Source: Micromonospora sp. WMMA1363
Lineage (GTDB): Bacteria; Actinomycetota; Actinomycetes; Mycobacteriales; Micromonosporaceae
DNA: 64,000 nucleotides
Reading direction: 5' to 3'
NCBI RefSeq assembly: GCF_030345795.1
Contig: NZ_JAUALB010000001.1
Coordinates: 2,227,001 to 2,291,000 of the forward strand
The position numbers were made by a program, and so were the translations under genes. Each line of letters starts with the position of its first letter. The first letter of the stretch is position 1. Positions 35,882 to 44,367 of the stretch are shown piece after piece. The notes under the pieces are model-generated. The model searched no databases. It saw only the letters and a program-made list of their open reading frames with translations, and had not been told where the DNA came from.

Positions 35882-37768
35882 TCACCGGTCCACCTCCATC
35901 TCCAGGCCGGAGGTCACCGGCGGCATGACCTCGCCGTCGTACGTGCGCTGCTGGTCTTGCTCGGCCTCGGCCTGCTCGTACGCGGTGACCAGGTCGGCGT
36001 AGCCGGGAACGGTGGCGAGCAGCTCGGCGTGGGTGCCCCGGGCTACCACCCGCCCGTGCTGCAGGTAGATCACCTCGTCGGCGAGTGCGATCGTCGCCTG
36101 TCGGTACGCGACCACGAGGATGGACGCGGCCGCCGTCCCCCGCTCGCCCGGCGCGGCGCGCAGCCCGGCGAGGATCGCCGCCTCCACCCTCGGGTCGACC
36201 GCGCTGGTGGCATCGTCGAGCACGAGCAGGCGCGGCCGGCCAGCGAGGGCACGGGCCAGGGTGAGCCGCTGCCGCTGGCCGCCCGAGAGCGACGTGCCCC
36301 GCTCCCCCACCCGGGTGTCCAGCCCATCGGGAAGGGCGGCGACGAAGCCGTCCGCCTCGGCCAGGCGCAGCGCCGCCCAGACCTCGTCGTCGCCGATGCT
36401 CGGACGGTCCAGGGTGATGTTCGCCCGGACGGTGTCGTCGAAGACGAACGGCACCTGCGCGACCAGCGCCGCCGTTCGGGCGAGCGAGTCGGCGGTGAGG
36501 TCCCGCACGTCCACCCCGTCGATGGCGACCCTGCCGGCGCGCGGGTCGACCAGTCGGACGGCGAGGGAGGCGATCGTCGACTTGCCGGCGCCGGTCGGCC
36601 CGACCAGCGCCACCGTCGTCCCGGCCGGGACGGTGAAGCTGACCTCGCCGAGCACCTCGGCACCCGGCAGGTGCGCCTCAGCCGGCTCGTAGCCGAAGTG
36701 GACGTCGGTGAAGGTGAGCGGGGCCGGTCGGGGATCGACCGGATCGAGGACGCTGTGGCCGTACGGCATCTCGCCGGTGGCGTCGAGGACCCGCCGGACC
36801 CGGTCCCAGCCGGCGACGCTGCGCGGCAGCTCGGCCAGTACCCAGCCGATCGCCCGCACCGGGAACGCCAGCACGGTGAACAGGAACGCCACGCTGACCA
36901 GCTCGGCGACGCTGATCGCCCCCTGCCGCAGTCGGACTGTGCCGACCACCAGTACCGCGAGGGTGCCGAGGCTCGGCAGGGTCTCCAGCATCGGATCGAA
37001 GATTCCACGCAGCCGCCCGACCGACACCAGCGCGTCCCGCAGCTCCCGGGCGCGGCTGCCGAACCGGTTGGTCTCCTGCGCCTCGCGCCCCATGGTCTTG
37101 ACCACCAGAGCGCCGTCGAAACTCTCGTGGGCGATGCCGCTCACCTCCGCGCGCAGCCGCTGCGCGTGGGCCTGGCGGGGAGCCATCCGGCGGGAATAGA
37201 CCACGTTGAGCGCGAACAACGCCGGGAAGACGGCGAGACCGACCAGCGCGAGCGCCCAGTCGGTGACGAACAGCGACACCACCGCACCGACCAGCATCAC
37301 CAGGGTGCCGACCGCGAAGGGCAGGGGCGCGATCGGATGCCAGGCGGCCTCGACGTCGGAGTTGGCGTTGGACAGCAGCGTGCCGGTGGCGTTGCGGTGA
37401 TGCCAGGACAGTGGCAGGTCGAGGTAACGCCGGGTGACCCGGCGACGGTAGGCGGCCTGAAGCCGGAACTGCATGTAACCGGCGCCGAGCCGGCGGCCGA
37501 AGATGCCGACCACCCGCAGCACGCTGATGCCGAAGAGCGCGACGGCGGCCAGGGCGAGCGCACCGGTCTCCACCGACCCGTCCTCGACCGCTGGCACGAC
37601 CACGTCACCGACCACCGCGCCGACCACGTACGCGCTGGCGACGACCATCAGCCCGAACAGCACGCTGCCGGCCACCGCCACCGCGAAGATCCGCGGCTGT
37701 TCCCGGATCGCCCGGCCGAGGACGGCCAGCCCCCGCCAAACCACGTCCCGACTCGCCCTGCTCGCCAC
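35882..37768 (-). CDS. ABC exporter half-transporter, degenerate Walker B subunit
   Basis: A 628-aa exporter with six N-terminal helices (residues about 25-330) and a C-terminal ATPase. Walker A GPTGAGKST and the signature LSGGQRQR are canonical, but Walker B reads LLVLDDATSAVD with Asp in place of the catalytic Glu. This complements the partner at 33955-35733, as in TM287/288-type heterodimers. It starts with GTG at 37768, preceded by GGGGGATG. It lies upstream of its partner in one operon, joined by the 56-bp repeat array. Confidence 0.94.
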   Translation of the reverse strand: MASRASRDVVWRGLAVLGRAIREQPRIFAVAVAGSVLFGLMVVASAYVVGAVVGDVVVPAVEDGSVETGALALAAVALFGISVLRVVGIFGRRLGAGYMQFRLQAAYRRRVTRRYLDLPLSWHHRNATGTLLSNANSDVEAAWHPIAPLPFAVGTLVMLVGAVVSLFVTDWALALVGLAVFPALFALNVVYSRRMAPRQAHAQRLRAEVSGIAHESFDGALVVKTMGREAQETNRFGSRARELRDALVSVGRLRGIFDPMLETLPSLGTLAVLVVGTVRLRQGAISVAELVSVAFLFTVLAFPVRAIGWVLAELPRSVAGWDRVRRVLDATGEMPYGHSVLDPVDPRPAPLTFTDVHFGYEPAEAHLPGAEVLGEVSFTVPAGTTVALVGPTGAGKSTIASLAVRLVDPRAGRVAIDGVDVRDLTADSLARTAALVAQVPFVFDDTVRANITLDRPSIGDDEVWAALRLAEADGFVAALPDGLDTRVGERGTSLSGGQRQRLTLARALAGRPRLLVLDDATSAVDPRVEAAILAGLRAAPGERGTAAASILVVAYRQATIALADEVIYLQHGRVVARGTHAELLATVPGYADLVTAYEQAEAEQDQQRTYDGEVMPPVTSGLEMEVDR

Positions 37769-37928
37769 GCCATCCCCCGCCGTAGGCCACGGTTGTCCCT
37801 CCCATCCTTACGCGTCGGGGCGTGCTCCGCCGACCCGGGGAAGGACCTGTGACCCGACGGCCGTGACCCGTCGTCCGCGCCCCGCCCGCGACGGTGCGCC
37901 CTCGGCCGTCGACGCATACCATCGAGCC

Positions 37929-38558
37929 ATGCCGCGCTACGCCCGATCGGAGCGCCAGGCGCTCGCCGACCTTTTCCAGACGCTCGGACCGGACGCACCG
38001 ACGCTCAACGACGGCTGGACGACCCGTGACCTCGCCGCCCACCTGGTGCTCCGGGAGCGGCGCCCCGACGCGGCCGGGGGCATAGCGCTTCCGCCGCTAC
38101 GGGGGTACGCGGAACGGGTCCGCCTCCGGATCGCCGCCCGGCCCTGGCCCAGCCTGGTCGACCAGGTACGCCGGCCGCCGGCGTGGAGCCCGGTCAGCAA
38201 CCCGCTGACCGACGAGTTGGCCAACACGATGGAGTTCTTCGTCCACCACGAGGACGTCCGGCGCGGGCGGCCGGACTGGCTGCCCCGCGACCTGCCGGCC
38301 GGGCTGCACCGGGCACTCTGGAAGCGGGCGACCGCGCTGGCCCGGGTGATGCTCCGCCGCTTTCCGGCCGACGTGCTGATCCAGGCACCCGAGTATGGGG
38401 AACTGTCGGCCGGGCGGGGCGGGGAACCGGTCCGGGTGGTGGGACCGCCGGGCGAGCTGGCGCTGTTTCTCACCGGCCGGCAGCGGGCGGCGCGCGTCCA
38501 GGTCGACGGGCCGGCCTTGCTGGCAGACCGACTCCGGGCCGCCCGGCTGGGCATCTGA
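37929..38558 (+). CDS. TIGR03085-type metal-binding protein (mycothiol-dependent isomerase fold)
   Basis: A 209-aa protein with the DinB-like four-helix fold of the actinobacterial maleylpyruvate-isomerase family. Visible features are RQALADLFQTLGPDAPTLNDGWTTRDLAAHLVLRERRPDA (N-terminal helix and first His) and NTMEFFVHHEDVRRGRP (second and third His), which would bind one metal ion. Members are thought to use mycothiol. The reaction is unknown. The ATG at 37929 has only a weak ribosome-binding site. Confidence 0.85.
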   Translation: MPRYARSERQALADLFQTLGPDAPTLNDGWTTRDLAAHLVLRERRPDAAGGIALPPLRGYAERVRLRIAARPWPSLVDQVRRPPAWSPVSNPLTDELANTMEFFVHHEDVRRGRPDWLPRDLPAGLHRALWKRATALARVMLRRFPADVLIQAPEYGELSAGRGGEPVRVVGPPGELALFLTGRQRAARVQVDGPALLADRLRAARLGI

Positions 38559-38671
38559 CCCGCTGCGCGGAATCGGTGACTCGTCGCGGACGATCCACTA
38601 ACCGGACCGTCACCTTCCTCCCGTACGCTGTGCCGCGTCGCCCGCCCGGGGCGGCGCGACAGGGGGGCACC

Positions 38672-39613
38672 ATGCGGACCTTCGCGGTCTCGGCGCTTCG
38701 TGAACCCCCCTTTCCCGCCGGGCGGCACGGGGAAACCGCGCGGGTGGGGCGGGAGAGCATCGCCTGGGCGCAACGCCTCGGTCTGGTCACGAGCGGGAAA
38801 CGGCTCAGCCGGGCGGACGCCGCCGGCCTCGCCGGACGTGTCTGCCCCGCCGCGCCGGTCGAGCGGATGCGCCTGCTGGCCGATCTGATCTCCTGGCTGT
38901 TCGTCATGGACGACGCCTGTGACGAGGACGGCCTCGGCGTGGCGCCCACCCGGCTGGCCCCGACCGTCGCCGCGCTGCTCGACGTGCTGGACCGGCACGG
39001 CGACCCGCGGGCGACGCCGGCGACCGAGAGCGGGCCGCTGGGCGAGGCGCTGGCGGACCTGTGCCGGCGGGTCCGCCTTTTCGGACCGCCCGGGCTGCTG
39101 CTGCGCTTCACCAGCCAGGTCCGCGACTACCTGCTCGCGTTGCTGTGGGAGGCGGTCAACCGAGAGCACGGCCGGGTGCCGGCGGTCGACGAGTACGTGC
39201 AGATGCGCCGGCACACCGGCGGGGTCCAGCCCAGTTTCACCCTCACCGACCTCGCCGCCGGCGGGCTGCCGGGGCCCGGGCGGCGCGCCGACCCGGGGCT
39301 GGTCGCCCTCGAGTTACTCGCCGCCGACCTGGTGTGCTGGTGCAACGACCTGTTCTCCTACGACAAGGAGAACCGCGCCGGCCCGGACTCGCACAATCTG
39401 GTCACCGTGCTGGCCGAGGGGTCGGGCGGGGACGAGGAGGCCGCGCTGCGCGCAGCGGCGGACCGGTTCAACCGGGGACTGTCGGCGTACCTGGCAGCGG
39501 AGGAGGCGCTCTCGGCGCGCGGGGACGACGCGCTGCGGACCGTGCTGCGGAGCCGCCGCAACTGGATCCGGGCCACCTACGACTGGTCGCAGACGGCCGC
39601 CCGGTACGCCTGA
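38672..39613 (+). CDS. class I terpene synthase (terpene cyclase)
   Basis: A 313-aa bacterial terpene cyclase. All class I motifs are present at the expected spacing: the aspartate-rich motif DDACDE at 80-85, the pyrophosphate-sensor Arg R179 exactly 46 residues before the NSE triad, the triad N225-D-L-F-S229-Y-D-K-E233, and the C-terminal RY pair at 311-312. AGGGGGGCACC precedes the ATG. No prenyltransferase, P450 or methyltransferase gene is adjacent, so it probably uses farnesyl or geranyl(geranyl) diphosphate from primary metabolism. The product cannot be predicted from sequence alone. Confidence 0.94.
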   Translation: MRTFAVSALREPPFPAGRHGETARVGRESIAWAQRLGLVTSGKRLSRADAAGLAGRVCPAAPVERMRLLADLISWLFVMDDACDEDGLGVAPTRLAPTVAALLDVLDRHGDPRATPATESGPLGEALADLCRRVRLFGPPGLLLRFTSQVRDYLLALLWEAVNREHGRVPAVDEYVQMRRHTGGVQPSFTLTDLAAGGLPGPGRRADPGLVALELLAADLVCWCNDLFSYDKENRAGPDSHNLVTVLAEGSGGDEEAALRAAADRFNRGLSAYLAAEEALSARGDDALRTVLRSRRNWIRATYDWSQTAARYA

Positions 39614-39752
39614 CCGGAGGCGTTTCACGTCGCGAGACACCGGCCGGCGCCCGCGTGGAGGGCTAGCCGACGCCCGGGGGCAGACAATACCCTTCGGTAA
39701 CACCTATGGAGTGACAGCCGTCACGCCATCACCCCCGAAGGCGGTTGCAGCG

Positions 39753-41579
39753 ATGGCTCTCGATGTACCGTACCGTTCCATTCCTGACATGTTCCTGAAG
39801 CGTGTCGCGGCGACCCCCGACCGCCGCGCCTTCGCCTACCCGTCCCCGGACGATTCGGGACCGGTCTGGTTGACCTGGGAGCAGGTGGCCCACCGCGCCA
39901 AGGCGATCGCCGCCGGCCTGCACGGCCTGGGCATCCGCCAGGAGAACCCGGTGGCGATCCTGGCGAGCACCCGACTCGAGTGGGTGCTCGCCGACTTCGG
40001 CATCATGTGCGCCGGCGGCGCGACCACCACCGTCTACCCCACCACGGAGCCGGAAGACGCGACCTACATCGTCGCGGACTCGGGTTCCAGGGTGTTGTTC
40101 GCGGAGAACCCGGCGCAGGCGGCAAAGCTCAGCGGCGCGGACCTGCCCGCACTGACCCACGTGGTGCTCTTCGACGGCGAGGCAGACCCCACGGCGGCGA
40201 TCCCGCAGCTGACCCTCCCCGAGTTGGAGGAACGCGGCCACGCGGCGCTCGCCGCCGAGCCCGACCTGATCGACATGCTGGTCGCCGGGATCGGTCCGGA
40301 GCAGCTGGCCACGTTGATCTACACCTCCGGCACCACCGGGCAGCCGAAGGGCGTCGAGCTGCTGCACGGCGGCTGGTGTTGGGAGGGCGTCGCGCAGGCT
40401 GAGGTCGGCCTGCTGCGCGACGACGACATGCAGTACCTGTGGCTCCCGCTGTCCCACTCGTTCGGCAAGACGCTGCTCTGTGGCACCACCCACGTGGCCC
40501 TGCCGACCTACGTCGACGGCCGGGCGGACAAGCTCGTCGACCTGCTCGGTGTGGTCAGGCCGACGGTGATGTGCGCCGCGCCGCGGGTCTTCGAGAAGGT
40601 CTACAACCGCGCGGTCACCACCGCCCAGGACGCCGGCGGCGCGAAGGCCAAGATCTTCGCCTGGGGCGTCGGGGTCGGCAAGGAGAAGGTCACGCTGGAG
40701 CAGGCGGGCAAACCGGTTCCGCTCGGCCTCAGACTCAAGTACGCGATAGCCGAGAAGCTGGTCTTCAGCAAGCTCCAGGCGCGGCTCGGCGGCCGGATCC
40801 GAGTACTCGTGTCGGGCGCGGCCCCGCTCAGCCCCGAGATCGCCACCTTCTTCGCCGCCGCCAACCTGCCGATCTCCGAGGGGTACGGCCTCACCGAGAC
40901 CAGTGCCGGCAACTTCGTCAACCCGCCAGACGGGCAGCTGCGCATCGGCACGGTCGGCAGGGCGCTCGGCGACCTGGAGTGCCGGATCGACACCGACGGC
41001 GAGATCCTGGTCAAGGGCCGGCCTGTCATGCGTGGCTACCACAACCTGCCGGAGGAGACCGCCGCGGCGTTCACCGAGGACGGCTTCTTCCGCACCGGTG
41101 ACATCGGCACCCTCGAAGACGGCTACCTGCGAATCACCGACCGCAAGAAGGACCTGGTGAAGACGTCGGGTGGCAAGTACGTCGCCCCATCGCACATCGA
41201 GGGGATGTTCAAGGCGACCTGTCCGTACACGTCGCAGGCGGTGGTGATCGGGCAGGCCCGCAACTACTGCACGATGGTGGTCACCCTCGACCCGGAAGCG
41301 ATCAGCGGCTGGGCGGCCGGCACTCCGCTGGAGGGCCGCAGCTACGCCGAGATCGTCGCCTCCCCGCAGGCGCAGGCCATGGTCGAAGAGTACGTCGCGC
41401 AGCTCAACACCAAACTGAACCGGTGGGAGACGGTCAAGAAGGTCACCATCCTGCCCCGCGACCTGACGATCGAGGACGGCGAGATCACCCCGTCGCTGAA
41501 GATCAAACGCCGCGGCGTGGAGAAGAACTTCGCCACCGAGATCGACAAGATGTACGAGGGCACGCTCGCCGAGCTCTGA
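39753..41579 (+). CDS. long-chain fatty acid-CoA ligase
   Basis: A 608-aa AMP-forming acyl-CoA synthetase of the FadD15 type. The P-loop-like motif is LIYTSGTTGQPKG (188-200). Other conserved motifs are SEGYGLTETSAGNF, GEILVKGRPVMRGYHNLPEET, FFRTGDIGTLEDGYLRITDRKKDLVKTSGGKYVAP, and the C-terminal catalytic Lys in ITPSLKIKRR. The ATG at 39753 is in a frame that is open far upstream through the terpene synthase gene, but the family start fits here. The AT-rich stretch at 39690-39715 may hold its promoter. Confidence 0.95.
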   Translation: MALDVPYRSIPDMFLKRVAATPDRRAFAYPSPDDSGPVWLTWEQVAHRAKAIAAGLHGLGIRQENPVAILASTRLEWVLADFGIMCAGGATTTVYPTTEPEDATYIVADSGSRVLFAENPAQAAKLSGADLPALTHVVLFDGEADPTAAIPQLTLPELEERGHAALAAEPDLIDMLVAGIGPEQLATLIYTSGTTGQPKGVELLHGGWCWEGVAQAEVGLLRDDDMQYLWLPLSHSFGKTLLCGTTHVALPTYVDGRADKLVDLLGVVRPTVMCAAPRVFEKVYNRAVTTAQDAGGAKAKIFAWGVGVGKEKVTLEQAGKPVPLGLRLKYAIAEKLVFSKLQARLGGRIRVLVSGAAPLSPEIATFFAAANLPISEGYGLTETSAGNFVNPPDGQLRIGTVGRALGDLECRIDTDGEILVKGRPVMRGYHNLPEETAAAFTEDGFFRTGDIGTLEDGYLRITDRKKDLVKTSGGKYVAPSHIEGMFKATCPYTSQAVVIGQARNYCTMVVTLDPEAISGWAAGTPLEGRSYAEIVASPQAQAMVEEYVAQLNTKLNRWETVKKVTILPRDLTIEDGEITPSLKIKRRGVEKNFATEIDKMYEGTLAEL

Positions 41580-41629
41580 CCGGTCCGACCGACGGCCCCG
41601 CACCAGGGGTACGGGGCCGCCACCGGTCA
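41577..41629. terminator. two-tier bidirectional terminator spanning both stop codons
   Basis: Inner stem CGGCCCCG (41593-41600) pairs with CGGGGCCG (41612-41619). An outer stem TGACCGGT (41577-41584) pairs with ACCGGTCA (41622-41629). The outer arms contain the TGA of the acyl-CoA ligase and, on the other strand, the TGA of the first LtrA gene. Confidence 0.75.
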
Positions 41630-42940
41630 CAGGTAGCGCCGGCGCCATTCGGTCTGTTCGGCCTCGGCGGCCAGCTGCTCCTGCAGTGCCGTCTCGCGCA
41701 CGGTCCGCCGGTTCGGCGCGTCGGCGACCAACTGCACGACCAACAGCAGCGCGCACACCGTCGCCAGCAGCACCAGGGCCACCAGCCCCGGCAGCCGGTG
41801 GGCCAGGGTGATCAGTGGAATGAGCACCGCGACCGCGGTGACCGGCGGCCAGCGGACGTTCCGCGTCGCCACGGCGCCCAGCACCGCGAGAGCGGCCAGA
41901 TAGAGAATCACCCCGCCGTACAGGCTCACCACCTCGATGACCGGCAGGGACGCTCCCCACGGCGGCGTGTCCGGGTCCGACACGGTGTGCAGCAGCCGCT
42001 TGAGGGCCAGGGCGAACAGGATGACGCCAGCCACCATCGGCAGGTGCAGGTAGGTGTAGGCGTTCCGGGCGAGTGCCGCGCGGGCAGCGGGCATCCGGGC
42101 GCGGTGCAGTGCCTGCTCCACCCCGAGGGCCAGACTGTCGAAGTACGCCCACCACAGCACCGCGACGATCGCGATTCCCACCACCGCGGCGACGACGACC
42201 GGCGCGGTCAACGGTAGGCCGGAGACCAGTTCCGGTCCGAGCCCCAAGGAGATGATCGACTCGCCCAACGCGATCAGCACGATCAACGCGTGTCGCTCCG
42301 CCCAGTGACCAGCGGAGATCACCGTCCAACCGGTACCGGGTAGCGCGAGCCCCGCACCGTACTCGACCCCGATCGCCACGAGCCAGATGACGAGTCGGAG
42401 GGGCCGCTCCGCCCCGCCGTCGGCGACGCGCTGCGGCACCAGCCCCGCGACGACCAGCAGGGCGGTCGCGATCAGCACCGGGCCGAGCAACAGCAGCCAG
42501 CGTTGACGCAGGTCCGGATCCGACCGCACCACCCAGCCGAACACCCCTACCTGGAGGACGCGGACGAGGAAGTAACACGCGGCGAAGACCACCGGACCGT
42601 GCAGCCCGCCGGGAATCTCGACGAACGCCGACGGGATGGCCAGCGCGAGCACGAAGACCGCGGCCGTGGTGACGAACCCGACCAGCGGGATGGTCCCCTG
42701 GTCGGTGCGGACCGCGTTGCCCAGTGCGGCGAAGCCGGACCAGCACCACCAGAGCAGGGCCAGCACCAGCACGCACCGGAACAACGCCTGCCAGCTGAGA
42801 TCGGCGGCGGTCAGGTCGGTGACGTTGAGGAACGCGAAGACGAAGACGAGGTCGTAGAAGAGCTCCAGCCGGGTCGTTCGGGAACCCGGTGCGCCCGGTC
42901 GCACCGCACGCGACCAACGGATCTTGTCTTCCCGCTCCAC
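41627..42940 (-). CDS. low-temperature-requirement A (LtrA) family protein, copy 1
   Basis: A 437-aa membrane protein with about 11 hydrophobic segments. The LtrA signature is at the N-terminus (TTRLELFYDLVFVFAFLNVT) and in the middle (GHWAERHALIVLIALGESIISLGLG). The family was named from a Listeria cold-growth gene; its biochemical function is unknown. It is a clear paralogue of the gene at 42994-44304, 53 bp upstream on the same strand, with identical start offset relative to the signature. The C-terminus is charged (EQLAAEAEQTEWRRRYL). Confidence 0.92.
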   Translation of the reverse strand: MEREDKIRWSRAVRPGAPGSRTTRLELFYDLVFVFAFLNVTDLTAADLSWQALFRCVLVLALLWWCWSGFAALGNAVRTDQGTIPLVGFVTTAAVFVLALAIPSAFVEIPGGLHGPVVFAACYFLVRVLQVGVFGWVVRSDPDLRQRWLLLLGPVLIATALLVVAGLVPQRVADGGAERPLRLVIWLVAIGVEYGAGLALPGTGWTVISAGHWAERHALIVLIALGESIISLGLGPELVSGLPLTAPVVVAAVVGIAIVAVLWWAYFDSLALGVEQALHRARMPAARAALARNAYTYLHLPMVAGVILFALALKRLLHTVSDPDTPPWGASLPVIEVVSLYGGVILYLAALAVLGAVATRNVRWPPVTAVAVLIPLITLAHRLPGLVALVLLATVCALLLVVQLVADAPNRRTVRETALQEQLAAEAEQTEWRRRYL

Positions 42941-42993
42941 CTGGGCAGTTTCGCAGCCCGCCCGGTGGGCGCAGGCGACTTCCGGTTACCCGC

Positions 42994-44304
42994 TCATCCG
43001 CGCCGGCGCCACCACCGCTGCTGATCGGCCTCCAGAGCCACCTGCTCCGTCAGCGCTTCCGTGCGAGCCTGCTCGCGAAACCGGGGCGGGTGCCAGAGCA
43101 GGCTGAGCGTCACGGCGACCGTGATCAGCGCCAGCAGGCCCAGCGCGGCCAGGGCCGGCACCCGGGCAGCCAGCGGTACGGCGGCGACGATCAGGACCAA
43201 TGCCGTGACGGGGCGGGCTGTCAGCTGGCGGAACGTGCGGGCCGCGAGGCCAAGGTAGGCGGCGAGGTAGAGCAGGATGCCGCCGTAGAGGGTGGCGAGG
43301 TCGACCCCACCCAACCGGCCGCCCAGTTCGGGGCTCCGCGGGTCCGAGATGTCGGCCAGGAAGCGCTTCAGGCCGAGCGCGAACACGAGGATCCCGGCGA
43401 TCACCGGCAGGTGCAGGTAGGTGTACGTGTCGCGGGCCAGGGCACCCCGCTCGGCGCCACGGGCCCGGTGCAGCGCCTGCTCCAAACGCAGGACCAGAGA
43501 GTCGAAGTAGCTCCACCAGATCGCCGCGACGACGGCCAAACCGAGCACCGCGCCGAGCAGGACCGGCCAGGTGATCGGCAGATCACCGCCGAGGTTCGGA
43601 CCGAGACCGAGCGAAATGATCGACTCGCCGAGTGCGATCAGCACGATCAGCGCGTGCCGTTCGGCCCAGTGCCCCGGGGAGACGAGGCGCCAGCCGGCCC
43701 GCTGCACCAGCCCGCCGCTGGCGTACTCCAGCGCGACGGCCACCGACCACAGGGCGAGTCGCACGACGGTCTCGGCGCCGCCGGAGGCCACCCGCTGCGG
43801 CACCACCGCGGCCAGCACCAAGAGCGCAGCGCTCGCCAGGACGGGCGCGGCCAGCAGCACCATGCGGCGCCGGGGGCACGGCCCGGCCCGGATCACCAGC
43901 CACAGCACCGCCACCTGGAGGCCACGGACCGCGGCGTAGGCGGCCACGAAGACGACCGGGCCGAACAGGCCTCCGGGAACGTCGGTGTACGCCTCCGAAA
44001 CGGCCAGCGCCATCACGATCACCGCCGCCATCGTGGCGAACCCGACCAGCGGAATCACCCCCTGGTCGGCGCGGACCGCGTTGCCCAGGTTGGTGAAGCT
44101 GCTCCAGCACCACCACAGCAGCGCGAGCACCAGCATCGACTGCGCCAGCGCGCCGAAGTCGAGGTCCGCGGCACCCAGCGTGGTGACGTTCAGAAAGGCG
44201 AATACGAAGACAAGATCGTAGAAGAGTTCCAGGCGGGTCACCCTCGCCCCGGGCGTACCCGGCCGAATCGGATACATCCACTGGACGCCGCTACCTCCGC
44301 CCAC
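42994..44304 (-). CDS. low-temperature-requirement A (LtrA) family protein, copy 2
   Basis: A 436-aa paralogue of the preceding gene. It shares RLELFYDLVFVFAFLNVT and GHWAERHALIVLIALGES exactly, plus the same C-terminal charged motif (VALEADQQRWWRRRG). The GTG at 44304 aligns with the start of copy 1 (16 residues to the shared RPG), which supports this start over the ATG at 44277. Two tandem copies in one transcript suggest a local duplication followed by divergence, perhaps forming a heteromer (inference). Confidence 0.92.
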   Translation of the reverse strand: MGGGSGVQWMYPIRPGTPGARVTRLELFYDLVFVFAFLNVTTLGAADLDFGALAQSMLVLALLWWCWSSFTNLGNAVRADQGVIPLVGFATMAAVIVMALAVSEAYTDVPGGLFGPVVFVAAYAAVRGLQVAVLWLVIRAGPCPRRRMVLLAAPVLASAALLVLAAVVPQRVASGGAETVVRLALWSVAVALEYASGGLVQRAGWRLVSPGHWAERHALIVLIALGESIISLGLGPNLGGDLPITWPVLLGAVLGLAVVAAIWWSYFDSLVLRLEQALHRARGAERGALARDTYTYLHLPVIAGILVFALGLKRFLADISDPRSPELGGRLGGVDLATLYGGILLYLAAYLGLAARTFRQLTARPVTALVLIVAAVPLAARVPALAALGLLALITVAVTLSLLWHPPRFREQARTEALTEQVALEADQQRWWRRRG

Positions 44305-44367
44305 CAGCCGAGTCTGTCAACTCCCGTCGGACGCCGGCGGAACTTTCACCGGCCGCGACGGCCCGGC

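Noticed and set aside
39729..42917. 1062-codon minus-strand frame spanning fadD and the first LtrA gene
   Set aside because: It runs antisense to fadD and out of frame with LtrA; both have intact family motifs in other frames.
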